A DNA stretch of 64,000 nt from Streptomyces sp. ISL-36 (GTDB taxonomy: Bacteria > Actinomycetota > Actinomycetes > Streptomycetales > Streptomycetaceae), in assembly GCF_018614205.1 (NCBI RefSeq), contig NZ_JAGGOS010000014.1, forward strand, positions 1 through 64,000. Reading direction: 5' to 3'. The translations under genes and the position numbers were made by a program. Below, in pieces: positions 27,735 through 36,883 of this stretch. Within the stretch, counting starts at the first letter, position 1. Every line of letters starts with the position of its first letter. The notes under the pieces were generated by a model. The model was not told the DNA's origin. It saw nothing but the letters and a program-made list of their open reading frames with translations, and searched no databases.

Positions 27735-29339
27735 ATGAGACATCAGAAGATCATGAGCATGATCGGTGGCCTCGCGCTGGTCGCCGGCGCCCTGCTCGGC
27801 GCGCAGCCGGCGGTCGCGGACGGGCCGCCCGAGCAGCCGCCGGCCGAGTTCACCAGCGACTGGCACGACCCGGTGACCGCCGCACCGCCCGTCGCGAAGC
27901 CCGACACCCCTTCCTGCGAGATCACACTCGCCGCCGCACAGTTCCGCGACTTCACCCCGTACAAGGGGAGTTACACCCCTCCGAAGGAGTGCGGCACCCG
28001 CTGGAACAAGGTCGTGCTCCGCCTCGACGGAGAGGTGAAGGGGCGTCAGTACGACCGGCTCGGGTACCTCACGGTGGGGGGCGTGGAGATCTTCCGCACC
28101 TCGACGCCGCAGCCCTCGCCCGACGGGATCCGCTGGTCGGTGGAGAAGGACGTCACCCGCTACCGCGACACCCTCAGCCGCCCGCAGCCCGTCGAGATGC
28201 TCATCGGCAATGTCGTGAACGAGACGTACACCGGTGTCTTCGACGTCCGCGTCACGCTCACCTTCTTCACGGCCCGGGGGCAGGTGAAATCCGCGGTGGA
28301 CACCCCCGACCGGGTGATACCGCTCGACTCCGCGAGCCCGACGACGCCGCGCAACACCGAACGCGTCCTCGCGGAGGTCTACGCCACCGGCTCCGGCGGC
28401 GGCTGCGAGGAGTACTGGTACCTGACCGTGCCCGACGCGGCCCCTTACTCCTGCAAGGCGACCGACGGCCCGTACCGCGAGGTGCAGATCCGCGTGGACG
28501 GACGACTGGCCGGCATCGCCGCCCCGTTCCCGACCGTCTGGACCGGCGGCTGGTCCAACCCCTTTCTCTGGTACGTCACCCCCGCCCCGCGCGCCTTCGA
28601 CATCCAGCCGATCGTCTACGACCTCACCCCCTTCGCCGCCCTCCTCAACGACGGCCGGGCCCACCGGATCGAGGTGTCGGTGCTCGGTGTCCCGGCCGGG
28701 CAGCCCGGCTGGAGCACGCCGACCAATCTGCTGCTCTGGCAGGACGAGGGGAGCACGGTCGTCACCGGCTCCCTCGACCGTCATGAGGAGAGCGCCCCGC
28801 GCGGCTCCTCGGTGTACACGGCCGGCTCGGAGCACCGGCTCGACACCGAGGGCGGTCACGGGCTCACCGTCGCCGGGCACCTGAACACCTCGCACGGCCG
28901 GGTCGGCACCACGGTCACCCGGACCCTCGCCCACACCTCCGTCCACCGCTGGGGCGAGGGCGAGAACCCCGACGCTCTCACCGGCCGGTGGACCGACGAC
29001 GAGACCGTGACGGCAGGACGCACCAGCACCCGTACCCACCGCACGTACACCATGGACGGCGAGACGACGGTCGGCGCGGGCGACCGGCTGCGGACCGTGC
29101 TCGCGCTCGGCGACCGCGCCGACACCGTCGTCGTACGGAACGGGCAGAGGCTCTCCTGGACGCGTCTGGACGACAGCTACCGCGGTGACGCCACCTACAC
29201 CACCGGCGTCCCCCGCGATCAGCGGCACGCGGTCGGTACGACGACCGAGCGGTACCGGCTTTCCGGCTCCGGCGGCTGCCACGACCGCACCCTGACGACC
29301 GTGCAGGGGACGGTCACCGAGGACCGTTCCCGCTGCTGA
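27735..29339 (+). CDS. Secreted PNGase A-like glycoamidase
   Basis: A 534-residue exported protein. MRHQKIMSMIGGLALVAGAL and APAVADG-like cleavage near residue 31 form the signal peptide. The body matches peptide-N4-(N-acetyl-beta-glucosaminyl)asparagine amidase A: KECGTRWNKVVLRLDGEV, YDRLGYLTVGGVEIFRTSTP, the paired IRWSVEKDVTRY, then GVFDVRVTLTFF and GGWSNPFLWY. Such enzymes cut N-glycans from glycoproteins; plant and fungal members are characterised, bacterial ones mostly not. No good ribosome site precedes the ATG, so the start may be off by a few codons. It is convergent with a GH109-like glycosidase. Confidence 0.82.
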   Translation: MRHQKIMSMIGGLALVAGALLGAQPAVADGPPEQPPAEFTSDWHDPVTAAPPVAKPDTPSCEITLAAAQFRDFTPYKGSYTPPKECGTRWNKVVLRLDGEVKGRQYDRLGYLTVGGVEIFRTSTPQPSPDGIRWSVEKDVTRYRDTLSRPQPVEMLIGNVVNETYTGVFDVRVTLTFFTARGQVKSAVDTPDRVIPLDSASPTTPRNTERVLAEVYATGSGGGCEEYWYLTVPDAAPYSCKATDGPYREVQIRVDGRLAGIAAPFPTVWTGGWSNPFLWYVTPAPRAFDIQPIVYDLTPFAALLNDGRAHRIEVSVLGVPAGQPGWSTPTNLLLWQDEGSTVVTGSLDRHEESAPRGSSVYTAGSEHRLDTEGGHGLTVAGHLNTSHGRVGTTVTRTLAHTSVHRWGEGENPDALTGRWTDDETVTAGRTSTRTHRTYTMDGETTVGAGDRLRTVLALGDRADTVVVRNGQRLSWTRLDDSYRGDATYTTGVPRDQRHAVGTTTERYRLSGSGGCHDRTLTTVQGTVTEDRSRC

Positions 29340-29466
29340 GAGCGGGTAGAGGCGCGCCTGACGGGCGGGTCCGGAACAAGGTGTCCCTCGCCCGCCGCCC
29401 TTCGCGCGCCGCGCAGCCTTTGGTGGACGACGTCACGCCCGCTCGGCAGCCGACAGGCTGACGGCG

Positions 29467-29500
29467 CGCGGGGCCCGGCAGGTGCGAGCCGGGCCCCGCG
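29467..29500 (+). terminator. Strong intrinsic terminator after the PNGase A-like gene
   Basis: Thirteen-base perfect arms (29467-29479, 29488-29500) around an 8-base loop are followed by TGTTT. It lies just before the stop codon of the convergent gene. Confidence 0.85.
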
Positions 29501-29504
29501 TGTT

Positions 29505-30917
29505 TCACGCCTCGTCCGGCCTGGCCGAGTCCACGCCGGACCTGGCCCTGCGCCATTCACCGCGCGTGAAGTCGGGGATCGGCTGCGGCGCGCCCCCCGC
29601 CTTGATCGAGGCGTGACTGAGCGGCACCGGCGCCGTCCAGGTCGCCGCGTCGTACACGTCGAAGTCGGGGACGAGCCCGAGCCGCATGCACTGCATCAGC
29701 CGGAAGATCATGATGTAGTCCATGCCGCCGTGCCCGCCGGGCGGATTGGCGTGCTCCTTCCAGAGCCAGTGGTCGAACTCCCCGGCGTACGCCGCGAAAT
29801 CACCCCACTGGTGCCCCTTGTGGTCCGGCTCCACATAGATCCGGGCCGGGTAGTCCTCGAACACACCCCGCGTGCCGCCGAGACTGTTGATCCGGCTGTA
29901 GGGATGGGGCGTGGAGACATCGTGCTCCAGCCGGATCACGCGGCCCTTCGCCGTCTGGACCAGACTGATCGTCCGGTCGCTCTCGATGTACGTCTCCTTC
30001 CAACTCGGGTCGCCCGGTGGCATCTTCTCGGCCCGGTACTGGGCGAGCCCGAGCGCAGGCGTGCCGAAGCTGCTGATGCTCACCACCCGGTCACCACGGT
30101 TGACGTCCATGTAGTTGGCCACCGGGCCGAAGCCGTGGTTGGGATAGAGATCGCCCCGCAGCCGGGTGTGCCAGAGCCTGCGCCACGGGCCCTCGTAGTA
30201 CGTGGGCGAGAACATCAGCTCGCGCAGATCGTGGTTGTACGCCCCCGCGCCGTGCAGCAGATCGCCGAACTTGCCCGCGTGGGCCATCCGCAGGACCCGC
30301 ATCTCGTTGCGGCCGTAACAGCAGTTCTCCAGCTGCATGCAGTGGCGCCGGGTCTGTTCGGAGAGGTCGACGAGCTGCCACAGCTCGTCCAGCCGCATGG
30401 CGATGGGACATTCGACGCCGACGTGCTTTCCGTTCAGCATCGCAGTCCGCGCCATCTCGAAGTGGAGGTCCCAGGGGGTCGCCACGTAGACGAAGTCGAG
30501 GTCGGAACGCTTGCAGAGGTTCTCGTAGTCATCCTCGCCGTGGGTGTACACGGCGGGGGAGGGCTGGCCGGCGGCGACGACCTTGGCGGCGGCCCGCTCC
30601 GTCTTCGCCTTCACCGGGTCGCAGACCGCGACCACCCGCACGCCGGGCAGGGCGAGGAAGAGATCGATCATGCTGCCGCCGCGGTTGCCGAGGCCGACGA
30701 TCCCCACCCGGACGGTGGAGCGGCCCTCGAAGGGGACGCCGGCCATCGTCGCCCCTCTGCGCGGGGGAGTCCCGGCGGTCTCCTCGGGCACGGCGGCCTC
30801 GGCGGCCTCGGCGGGGGTCGCCCCCAGACCGCCGAGGGCGATGCCCGCTCCCGCGACGCCGGCGGTGGTCCGCAGTACGGACCGACGGCTCGGGGACTGC
30901 GGCGCGTTGTCGTTCAC
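29505..30917 (-). CDS. Tat-exported Gfo/Idh/MocA protein, GH109-like glycosidase
   Basis: A 470-residue protein. [20 protein letters not shown] is a twin-arginine signal. An NAD-binding Rossmann fold follows ([11 protein letters not shown], then VAVCDP), and the C-terminal Gfo/Idh/MocA domain has [13 protein letters not shown] and [14 protein letters not shown], the pattern of glycosyl hydrolase family 109. GH109 enzymes use bound NAD in an oxidation-elimination mechanism to remove alpha-N-acetylgalactosamine. The GTG at 30917 is chosen because ggaggttct precedes it and it places the RR pair near the N-terminus. An in-frame ATG lies at 30941. Confidence 0.85.
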   Translation of the reverse strand: MNDNAPQSPSRRSVLRTTAGVAGAGIALGGLGATPAEAAEAAVPEETAGTPPRRGATMAGVPFEGRSTVRVGIVGLGNRGGSMIDLFLALPGVRVVAVCDPVKAKTERAAAKVVAAGQPSPAVYTHGEDDYENLCKRSDLDFVYVATPWDLHFEMARTAMLNGKHVGVECPIAMRLDELWQLVDLSEQTRRHCMQLENCCYGRNEMRVLRMAHAGKFGDLLHGAGAYNHDLRELMFSPTYYEGPWRRLWHTRLRGDLYPNHGFGPVANYMDVNRGDRVVSISSFGTPALGLAQYRAEKMPPGDPSWKETYIESDRTISLVQTAKGRVIRLEHDVSTPHPYSRINSLGGTRGVFEDYPARIYVEPDHKGHQWGDFAAYAGEFDHWLWKEHANPPGGHGGMDYIMIFRLMQCMRLGLVPDFDVYDAATWTAPVPLSHASIKAGGAPQPIPDFTRGEWRRARSGVDSARPDEA

Positions 30918-31054
30918 AGAACCTCCAGTAGCTGTGTGCATGGCTGGTTCATGAATCCCGCACAGGACCCTGGCCGTTGGGACGGGAGGTGCGCAAGGGC
31001 GCGGATTGGACTCTTGCGACGGGCACTTGGACTCTTCGATTCCGCATACGCAAA

Positions 31055-31086
31055 GGCCCCTCACCGCTGTCCTGCGGTGAGGGGCC
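31055..31086 (-). terminator. Intrinsic terminator downstream of the FAD/Fe-S dehydrogenase
   Basis: ggcccctcaccgc (31055-31067) and gcggtgaggggcc (31074-31086) pair perfectly over 13 bp with a 6-base loop. On the minus strand the hairpin is followed by TTTG, as expected of a terminator for the gene ending at 31204. Confidence 0.88.
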
Positions 31087-31090
31087 CAGG

Positions 31091-31215
31091 CGATGCAGCG
31101 CCGCCGGGTGTCGGGCCGTGCGGCCTGCGGCCGCCTTGCGATGCCGCGGCCGGATGTCGGGGGCCGAGCGGTCTGCCGCCGCCTTGCGATGCCGCGTCCG
31201 GTGTCAGGGGCGCGT
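31091..31215. repeat. 48-bp tandem repeat at the 3' end of the FAD/Fe-S gene
   Basis: Units begin cgatgc at 31091, 31139 and 31187 (last one partial). Shared stretches are ctgccgccgccttgcgatgc and ccggatgtcggggg-like sequence. The third unit covers the stop codon of the dehydrogenase gene, so the array looks like tandem duplication of that gene end. Confidence 0.75.
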
Positions 31216-34128
31216 CGCGCGCTCCAGGGCCAGGAGCGCGGACTCGTAACTCCGCCCGGTGGCCCGGTCCATGCCGATCTCGCACATCCGGTTCGCCGAC
31301 AGATGCGCGTCGAACGGCCGCGCCGTCACCGCGGCCGCCTCACGCGCGGTGGCGGAGGCCGTGAGCTCCGGGTGCAGCATGCCCCGATCCCCCGCGAATG
31401 CACAGCATCCCGCGTCGTCCGGGACGACGACCTCCTCGGCGCACGCCCGCGCCAGAGCCGTCAGCTTCTCCTCGTCGCCCAGATGCCGCATGGAGCAGGT
31501 CGGATGCACCACCGCCGAGCCCACCCTGCGGCGTACCTCCAGCCGCGGCAGCAGCTCGTCCGCCGCCCAGACCGGAGAGTCCACCACGGTCAGCTCCGCA
31601 TGCAACTCCCGGTTGTCGTCGGTGAGATACGGCACCACCTCGTACGCGATCCCGAGGGCGCAGGAGGACGAGTCCACGACCAGCGGCAGCCGGCCGCCGG
31701 CCGTCCAGCCCCAGGCCGCCTCGACGATCCGGTTGGCCATCACCACGTTCCCGCGCTCATAGCCCTTGGAGTGCCAGATCGTGGCGCAGCACGTACCGGC
31801 CACGTCGTCCGGGATCCACACGGGCTTCCCGGCGCGGGCGGCGAGGGCCACCACGGCCTCGGGAAGCGACGGCCCGGTGCGCCCCTCCGGATCACCGAAG
31901 ATCCGGTTCACACAGGCCGGGTAGTAGACGGCGGTGGCCGCCGGACGGTCGGTGGCAGGCAGGCGGCGGGCCGCCGCGCCCGGGATCTCAGGCAGCCACT
32001 CCGGTACGAGTTCGGGCCGCACCACCTTGCGCGCGAGACCGGTCACCGACTCCAGGACACCGTCACCGATCCGGTGGGCGGCCGCGACGGCGAGGCGCGC
32101 CGAGGCCTCCATGGCGCGGAAGTTCCTGGCCGCGAGCGCCGCGACCAGCTCCTCGCGCGGGGAGTGACGCTCATGGCGGAACCCCTTCATCAGCGCCCCG
32201 GTGTCGATCCCGACGGGACAGGCCAGCTTGCAGGTCGAGTCTCCCGCGCAGGTGTCCACGGCGTCGTAGCCGTACGTATCGAGGAGGCTGGCCTCCACCG
32301 GTGAGCCGTCACTCTGGCGCATCATCTCCCGTCGCAGCACGATGCGTTGGCGTGGTGTCGTCGTCAGGTCGCCGCTCGGGCACGTCGGTTCGCAGAAACC
32401 GCACTCGATGCACGGGTCGGCGATCGCCTCCACCCTCGGAATCGTCTTCAGGCCCCGGAGATGGGCGAGCGGATCGCGATCGAGGACGATCCGCGGGGCG
32501 AGGACCCCGTCGGGGTCGATGAGCTCCTTGACCCGCCACATCAACTCGCTCGCCTTCGGCCCCCACTCCAGCTCCAGGAAGGGGGCGATGTTGCGGCCGG
32601 TGGCGTGCTCCGCCTTCAGCGAGCCGTCGAACCGCTCCACGGTCAGCTTGCAGAACTCGTCCATGAAGGCCGCGTACCGCTCCACGTCGGAGGAGTCGGC
32701 GGCGTCGAAGGCCAGGAGGAAGTGGAGGTTGCCGTGAGCGGCGTGACCGGCCACGGCCGCGTCGAAGCCGTGCCGGGACTGCAGCTCCAGCAGGTCGGCG
32801 CAGGCCTCGGCGAGCCGGTCGGGCGGTACCGCGAAGTCCTCGGTGATCAGCGTCGTGCCCGAGGGCCGCGAGCCGCCCACGGCGGTGACGAAGGCCTTGC
32901 GCGCCGTCCAGTACCCGGAGATCACCGCCGGATCGCGGGTGAAGGCGTTGCTCACCGAGGCGACCGGGGCGATCAGATCCAGACCGTCGAGCACCTCGGC
33001 GGCCGACCGCTCGCAGGCCTCCAGCGCGGCCGCGTCCGGCGCACGGAACTCCACGAGCAGAGCGGCCGTCTCCCTGGGCAGCTCCGCCCAGTCGGCGGGC
33101 ACCCCGCGGACGCTGACCGAAGCGCGCAGCGTGTTGCCGTCCATCAGCTCGACCGCGAGCGCCCCGGCGTCGTTGAAGTGCGGGACGGCCGCGGCCGCGG
33201 CCGGCAGCGAGGGGAAGAAGAGCAGCGCCGTGGAGACCTGCCGGTCCAGGGGCAGGGTGTCGAAGACGACCTCCGAGATGAAGCCGAAGGTGCCCTGCGA
33301 GCCGACCATCAGGCCGCGCAGGATCCGCACGGGCGTGTCGCCGTCCAGGAACGCGTCCAGGCGGTACCCGTTGGTGTTCTTGATCGCGTACTTGGCGCGG
33401 ATGCGGGCGGTGAGCTCCGCGTCGGCCTCGATCTCGGCCTTGAGGCCCAGAAGCCCCTCGCACAGGCGCGGCTCGGCCTGCGCGAGCTCCTCGTCGGCTG
33501 CTGGATCACCGGTGTCGACGACGGTGCCGCTCGGCAGCACGAAGGTGAGGGAGGCGACGGTCCGGTAGGAGTTCCGCGTGATGCCGGCGGTCATGCCGGA
33601 GGCGTTGTTGGCGACGACTCCGCCGATCGTGCAGGCGACGGCGCTGGCCGGGTCGGGGCCGAGCACCCGGCCGTACCGGGCGAGGGCGGCGTTGACCCGT
33701 ACGACGGTGGTGCCGGGGCGGACACGGGCACGGGCCCCGTCGTCCAGGACCTCGACGCCCGCCCAGTGCCTGCGCACGTCGACGAGGATGTCCTCGCCCT
33801 GCGCCTGGCCGTTGAGGCTGGTCCCCGCCGCCCGGAACACCACCTCACGGCCCTTGCCGTGCGCGTACGACAGGACGGCGGAGATGTCGTCGATGTCCTC
33901 CGCGACCACCACGACCTGCGGCACGAAGCGGTAGGGGCTCGCGTCGGAGGCGTACCGCACCAGGTCCGAGATCTTCCAGAGCACCTTCTCCGGGCCGAGC
34001 AGCGCGGCCAGCTCCTCCCGCAGCAGCCGTGGCGTGCCCTTGTGCTGGAGCTCGGGGACCCGGTCGGGGGCCGGTCTGCGCTTCGTACCCGGACGAAGGG
34101 ACCGCGGGTTCGGCTCCAGCAGTGGCAT
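31204..34128 (-). CDS. FAD-linked oxidase fused to Fe-S and CCG-domain subunit (D-2-hydroxyacid dehydrogenase type)
   Basis: A 974-residue single-chain respiratory dehydrogenase. The N-terminal PCMH-type FAD domain has [16 protein letters not shown] and [11 protein letters not shown]; the FAD-oxidase C-terminal domain follows. Around residues 570-640 lie two [4Fe-4S] motifs, [12 protein letters not shown] and [12 protein letters not shown]. The C-terminal part has CCG-type cysteine clusters ([23 protein letters not shown]). This fusion resembles bacterial D-lactate or D-2-hydroxyglutarate dehydrogenases that pass electrons to quinone; which acid is used cannot be told. gggagccgtgac precedes the ATG. 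It ends in a 48-bp repeat. Confidence 0.88.
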   Translation of the reverse strand: MPLLEPNPRSLRPGTKRRPAPDRVPELQHKGTPRLLREELAALLGPEKVLWKISDLVRYASDASPYRFVPQVVVVAEDIDDISAVLSYAHGKGREVVFRAAGTSLNGQAQGEDILVDVRRHWAGVEVLDDGARARVRPGTTVVRVNAALARYGRVLGPDPASAVACTIGGVVANNASGMTAGITRNSYRTVASLTFVLPSGTVVDTGDPAADEELAQAEPRLCEGLLGLKAEIEADAELTARIRAKYAIKNTNGYRLDAFLDGDTPVRILRGLMVGSQGTFGFISEVVFDTLPLDRQVSTALLFFPSLPAAAAAVPHFNDAGALAVELMDGNTLRASVSVRGVPADWAELPRETAALLVEFRAPDAAALEACERSAAEVLDGLDLIAPVASVSNAFTRDPAVISGYWTARKAFVTAVGGSRPSGTTLITEDFAVPPDRLAEACADLLELQSRHGFDAAVAGHAAHGNLHFLLAFDAADSSDVERYAAFMDEFCKLTVERFDGSLKAEHATGRNIAPFLELEWGPKASELMWRVKELIDPDGVLAPRIVLDRDPLAHLRGLKTIPRVEAIADPCIECGFCEPTCPSGDLTTTPRQRIVLRREMMRQSDGSPVEASLLDTYGYDAVDTCAGDSTCKLACPVGIDTGALMKGFRHERHSPREELVAALAARNFRAMEASARLAVAAAHRIGDGVLESVTGLARKVVRPELVPEWLPEIPGAAARRLPATDRPAATAVYYPACVNRIFGDPEGRTGPSLPEAVVALAARAGKPVWIPDDVAGTCCATIWHSKGYERGNVVMANRIVEAAWGWTAGGRLPLVVDSSSCALGIAYEVVPYLTDDNRELHAELTVVDSPVWAADELLPRLEVRRRVGSAVVHPTCSMRHLGDEEKLTALARACAEEVVVPDDAGCCAFAGDRGMLHPELTASATAREAAAVTARPFDAHLSANRMCEIGMDRATGRSYESALLALERATRP

Positions 34129-34161
34129 GTCACGGCTCCCATCGCGCGCCTGCGCGCCCGA

Positions 34162-34635
34162 TCAGCAGCGGCGCTCCGGCACATGGTCGACCAGAGCGGA
34201 CAGCAGACCTCCGAGCACCTCGCGCTGTTCTACGGTCAGTGGAGCCAGGATGTCCTCTGCGGCCGCCCGGCGCGCGCTGCGCAGGGCGCGCAGCGTGGCG
34301 CGTCCCGGGTCGGTGAGCTCGATCCGGATCACCCTGCGGTTGGTCGGATCGGGGACGCGGCGCACCCGGCCGGCGGCCTCCAGGCCGTCGACGAGGCTGG
34401 TCACCGCGCGGGGGACGACCTCCAGGCGCTCGGCGAGATCGGCCATCCTGGGCGGACGGTCGTAGTGCGCGACGGTACGCAGCAGCCGGGACTGCGCCGG
34501 AGTGATGCCGACCGGCTCCAGGTGCTGCTTCTGGATGCGGTGCAGACGCCGGGTGAGGCGGAGCAGCTGTTCCGCGAGGAGGCCGTCGGCGTCCGGCGTG
34601 GTGTCCGGCGTGCCCGTACCGTCGGAAGTGTTCAT
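34162..34635 (-). CDS. MarR-family transcriptional regulator
   Basis: A 157-residue winged-helix regulator. LLRLTRRLHRIQKQHLEPVGITPAQSRLL is the dimerisation and recognition region (best seen as GITPAQSRLLRTV), followed by RMADLAERLEVVPRAVTSLV, the recognition helix, and the wing VRRVPDPTNRRVIRIELT. It is divergent from an ABC exporter gene; a symmetrical site lies in the 95-bp gap. This arrangement usually means the regulator represses the exporter until a drug-like ligand is bound. It is 33 bp downstream of the FAD dehydrogenase start, so it does not share its promoter. Confidence 0.92.
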   Translation of the reverse strand: MNTSDGTGTPDTTPDADGLLAEQLLRLTRRLHRIQKQHLEPVGITPAQSRLLRTVAHYDRPPRMADLAERLEVVPRAVTSLVDGLEAAGRVRRVPDPTNRRVIRIELTDPGRATLRALRSARRAAAEDILAPLTVEQREVLGGLLSALVDHVPERRC

Positions 34636-34660
34636 GCCGGGAAGAGTATCAGGACCATGT

Positions 34661-34685
34661 TCATTGTGAGTATAGGTAACAATGA
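34661..34685. promoter_or_regulatory. MarR operator candidate
   Basis: TCATTGT (34661-34667) and ACAATGA (34679-34685) are exact reverse complements separated by 11 bases. On the minus strand the spacer contains TATACT, a good -10 element for marR, so binding would block transcription. Confidence 0.75.
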
Positions 34686-34730
34686 GCTAAGCTCGGATCG
34701 TCTCCGATGCCGCACCCCTCGTAGGAGCCC

Positions 34731-36596
34731 ATGCACCCCCACGAACAGTCCGCCTGGACACCCCCCGCGCGCGATCCCGCGCAGCCGAAGGAGCCCGCCC
34801 AGATGCGGCGCATCCTGAGGCTCTTCCATCCCTATCGGGCCCGCCTCACCGTCGTCGGCCTGCTCGTCGGCGCCTCGTCGCTCGTCTCGGTCGCCTCGCC
34901 GTTCCTGCTGAAGGAGATCCTGGACACGGCGATCCCGCAGGGCCGCACCGGGCTGCTCAGCCTGCTCGCCCTCGGCATGATCGCCACCGCCGTGATGACC
35001 AGCGTCTTCGGCGTCCTGCAGACCCTGATCTCCACGACCGTCGGCCAGCGCGTGATGCACGACCTGCGCACCGCGGTCTACGCCCAGCTCCAGCGGATGC
35101 CGCTCGCCTTCTTCACGCGCACGCGCACCGGCGAGGTCCAGTCCCGTATCGCCAACGACATCGGCGGCATGCAGGCGACGGTCACCTCGACGGCCACCTC
35201 CCTCGTCTCCAACCTCACCGCCGTCGTCGCCACCGTCGTCGCGATGCTCGCGCTGGACTGGCGGCTCACCCTCGTCTCCCTGCTCCTGCTTCCGGTCTTC
35301 GTCTGGATCAGCCGCCGCGTCGGCCGCGAGCGCAAGACGATCACCACGCAGCGGCAGAAGCAGATGGCCGTCATGGCCGCGACCGTCACCGAGTCCCTCT
35401 CGGTCAGCGGCATCCTGCTGGGCCGGACCATGGGCCGCGCCGACTCGCTCACGAAGTCCTTCGCCGAGGAGTCCGAGCGCCTCGTCGACCTCGAAGTGCG
35501 CTCCTCCATGGCCGGACGGTGGCGGATGTCCACCATCGGCATCGTCATGGCGGCCATGCCGGCGATGATCTACTGGGCCGCCGGCTTCGCGCTCCAGGCG
35601 GGCGGACCGGCCATCTCTCTGGGCACGCTCGTCGCCTTCGTCTCGCTCCAGCAGGGCCTGTTCCGGCCCGCCGTGAGCCTGCTCTCCACCGGAGTGCAGA
35701 TACAGACCTCCCTCGCCCTCTTCCAGCGGATCTTCGAGTACCTCGACCTTCCGGTCGACATCACCGAGTCCGAGAACCCCGTCCGGCGGGAGAAGATCAG
35801 CGGCGAGGTGGCGTTCGAGAACGTCGACTTCGCCTACGACCCCGAAGCCCCCGGCCGTGCCACGCTCGACTCCATCGACGTGACCGTCCCGGCCGGCGGC
35901 AGTCTCGCCGTCGTCGGACCCACCGGCTCCGGCAAGTCCACGCTCAGTTATCTGGTGCCCCGGCTGTACGACGTGACCGGCGGCCGTGTGCTGCTCGACG
36001 GCGTCGACGTCCGCGACCTCGATTTCGACACCCTCGCCAGAGCCGTCGGCGTGGTCTCCCAGGAGACCTACCTCTTCCACGCCTCCGTCGCCGACAACCT
36101 GCGCTTCGCCAAGCCCGACGCCACCGACGAGGAGATCGAGGCCGCCGCCCGCGCCGCGCAGATACACGAGCACATCGCCTCCCTGCCCGAGGGGTACGAC
36201 ACCCTGGTCGGCGAGCGCGGCTACCGCTTCTCGGGCGGCGAGAAGCAGCGCCTGGCGATCGCCCGCACCATCCTGCGCGACCCGCCCGTCCTCATCCTCG
36301 ACGAGGCGACCAGCGCACTGGACACCCGTACCGAACACGCCGTCCAGCAGGCCATCGACGCGCTCTCCGCCGGACGCACCACCATCACGATCGCCCACCG
36401 GCTCTCCACCGTCCGGGACGCGGACCAGATCGTGGTCCTCGAAGCCGGACGGGTCGTCGAGCGGGGCACCCACGAGGAGCTCCTCGCCCGGGACGGCCGG
36501 TACGCGGCACTCGTACGCCGCGACGCGCAGAGCGCGCGGCCGCACCCGAACGGCGAACACACGAACGTGGGAGCGGTTGTTCCCCAGAACGTGTGA
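34731..36596 (+). CDS. ABC multidrug-type exporter (membrane-ATPase fusion)
   Basis: A 621-residue half-transporter likely to act as a homodimer, since all ATPase motifs are intact: Walker A GPTGSGKST, Q-loop VSQETYLF, signature FSGGEKQR, Walker B ILDEATSALD and the switch IAHRLST. Six membrane helices occupy about residues 30-310 (for example FLLKEILDTAIP and TAVVATVVAMLALDWRL). A Pro-rich N-terminal tail precedes the membrane domain. The divergent MarR gene and the shared operator suggest induction by a small molecule, hence efflux of a drug or metabolite (inference). Confidence 0.92.
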   Translation: MHPHEQSAWTPPARDPAQPKEPAQMRRILRLFHPYRARLTVVGLLVGASSLVSVASPFLLKEILDTAIPQGRTGLLSLLALGMIATAVMTSVFGVLQTLISTTVGQRVMHDLRTAVYAQLQRMPLAFFTRTRTGEVQSRIANDIGGMQATVTSTATSLVSNLTAVVATVVAMLALDWRLTLVSLLLLPVFVWISRRVGRERKTITTQRQKQMAVMAATVTESLSVSGILLGRTMGRADSLTKSFAEESERLVDLEVRSSMAGRWRMSTIGIVMAAMPAMIYWAAGFALQAGGPAISLGTLVAFVSLQQGLFRPAVSLLSTGVQIQTSLALFQRIFEYLDLPVDITESENPVRREKISGEVAFENVDFAYDPEAPGRATLDSIDVTVPAGGSLAVVGPTGSGKSTLSYLVPRLYDVTGGRVLLDGVDVRDLDFDTLARAVGVVSQETYLFHASVADNLRFAKPDATDEEIEAAARAAQIHEHIASLPEGYDTLVGERGYRFSGGEKQRLAIARTILRDPPVLILDEATSALDTRTEHAVQQAIDALSAGRTTITIAHRLSTVRDADQIVVLEAGRVVERGTHEELLARDGRYAALVRRDAQSARPHPNGEHTNVGAVVPQNV

Positions 36597-36718
36597 TCGT
36601 GCCGCCTTTCGTTGCCCAACTCCCGTGTGACGCATGATGATTACGGTGCGCAAGCGACGGGCTGCAGACCGCGACCGCGTAGTCCCACTCATGCATCTGT
36701 ACGAGGAGAAGCACCACC

Positions 36719-36778
36719 ATGAACGTGATCACCAACCTGCTCGCCGGCGTCGTCCACTTCCTGGGCTGGCTCGTCTGA
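36719..36778 (+). CDS. 19-residue hydrophobic peptide
   Basis: An ORF of 19 codons encodes MNVITNLLAGVVHFLGWLV. A strong ribosome site, gaggagaagc, ends 6 bases before the ATG, and a terminator hairpin begins 15 bases after the stop. The peptide is one amphiphilic to hydrophobic helix without charges except the termini and one His, so insertion in a membrane is likely. No function can be assigned. The isolated signal-gene-terminator arrangement, with an untranslated leader of about 120 bp after the ABC gene, argues that it is real and not noise. Confidence 0.6.
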   Translation: MNVITNLLAGVVHFLGWLV

Positions 36779-36792
36779 CGATCGCAGTGCCA

Positions 36793-36833
36793 CGGCGCCG
36801 CCGGGCCCCCGTCCCAGGGGACCGGCGGCGCCG
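36793..36833 (+). terminator. Strong terminator after the 19-residue peptide gene
   Basis: cggcgccgccgg (36793-36804) and ccggcggcgccg (36822-36833) pair perfectly over 12 bp. The loop contains a further cccc/gggg pairing. Confidence 0.82.
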
Positions 36834-36871
36834 CCGCGTGCGGGCTCCGCGGTTTGGCGCACCGGCCGGGT

Positions 36872-36877
36872 TAGCGT
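36872..36877 (+). promoter_or_regulatory. Candidate -10 element of a leaderless promoter for the MltG-like gene
   Basis: TAGCGT lies 6 bases before the ATG at 36884 and there is no ribosome binding site between. The same hexamer occurs 7 bases before the epimerase start at 4619. No -35 was recognised. Confidence 0.35.
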
Positions 36878-36883
36878 GCGCCC

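Noticed and set aside
30942..31064. Extension of the GH109-like gene to 31064, which looked like the translation of a tRNA gene
   Set aside because: No cloverleaf or T-loop GTTCGAATCC-type sequence was found and a good ribosome site supports the later GTG start.
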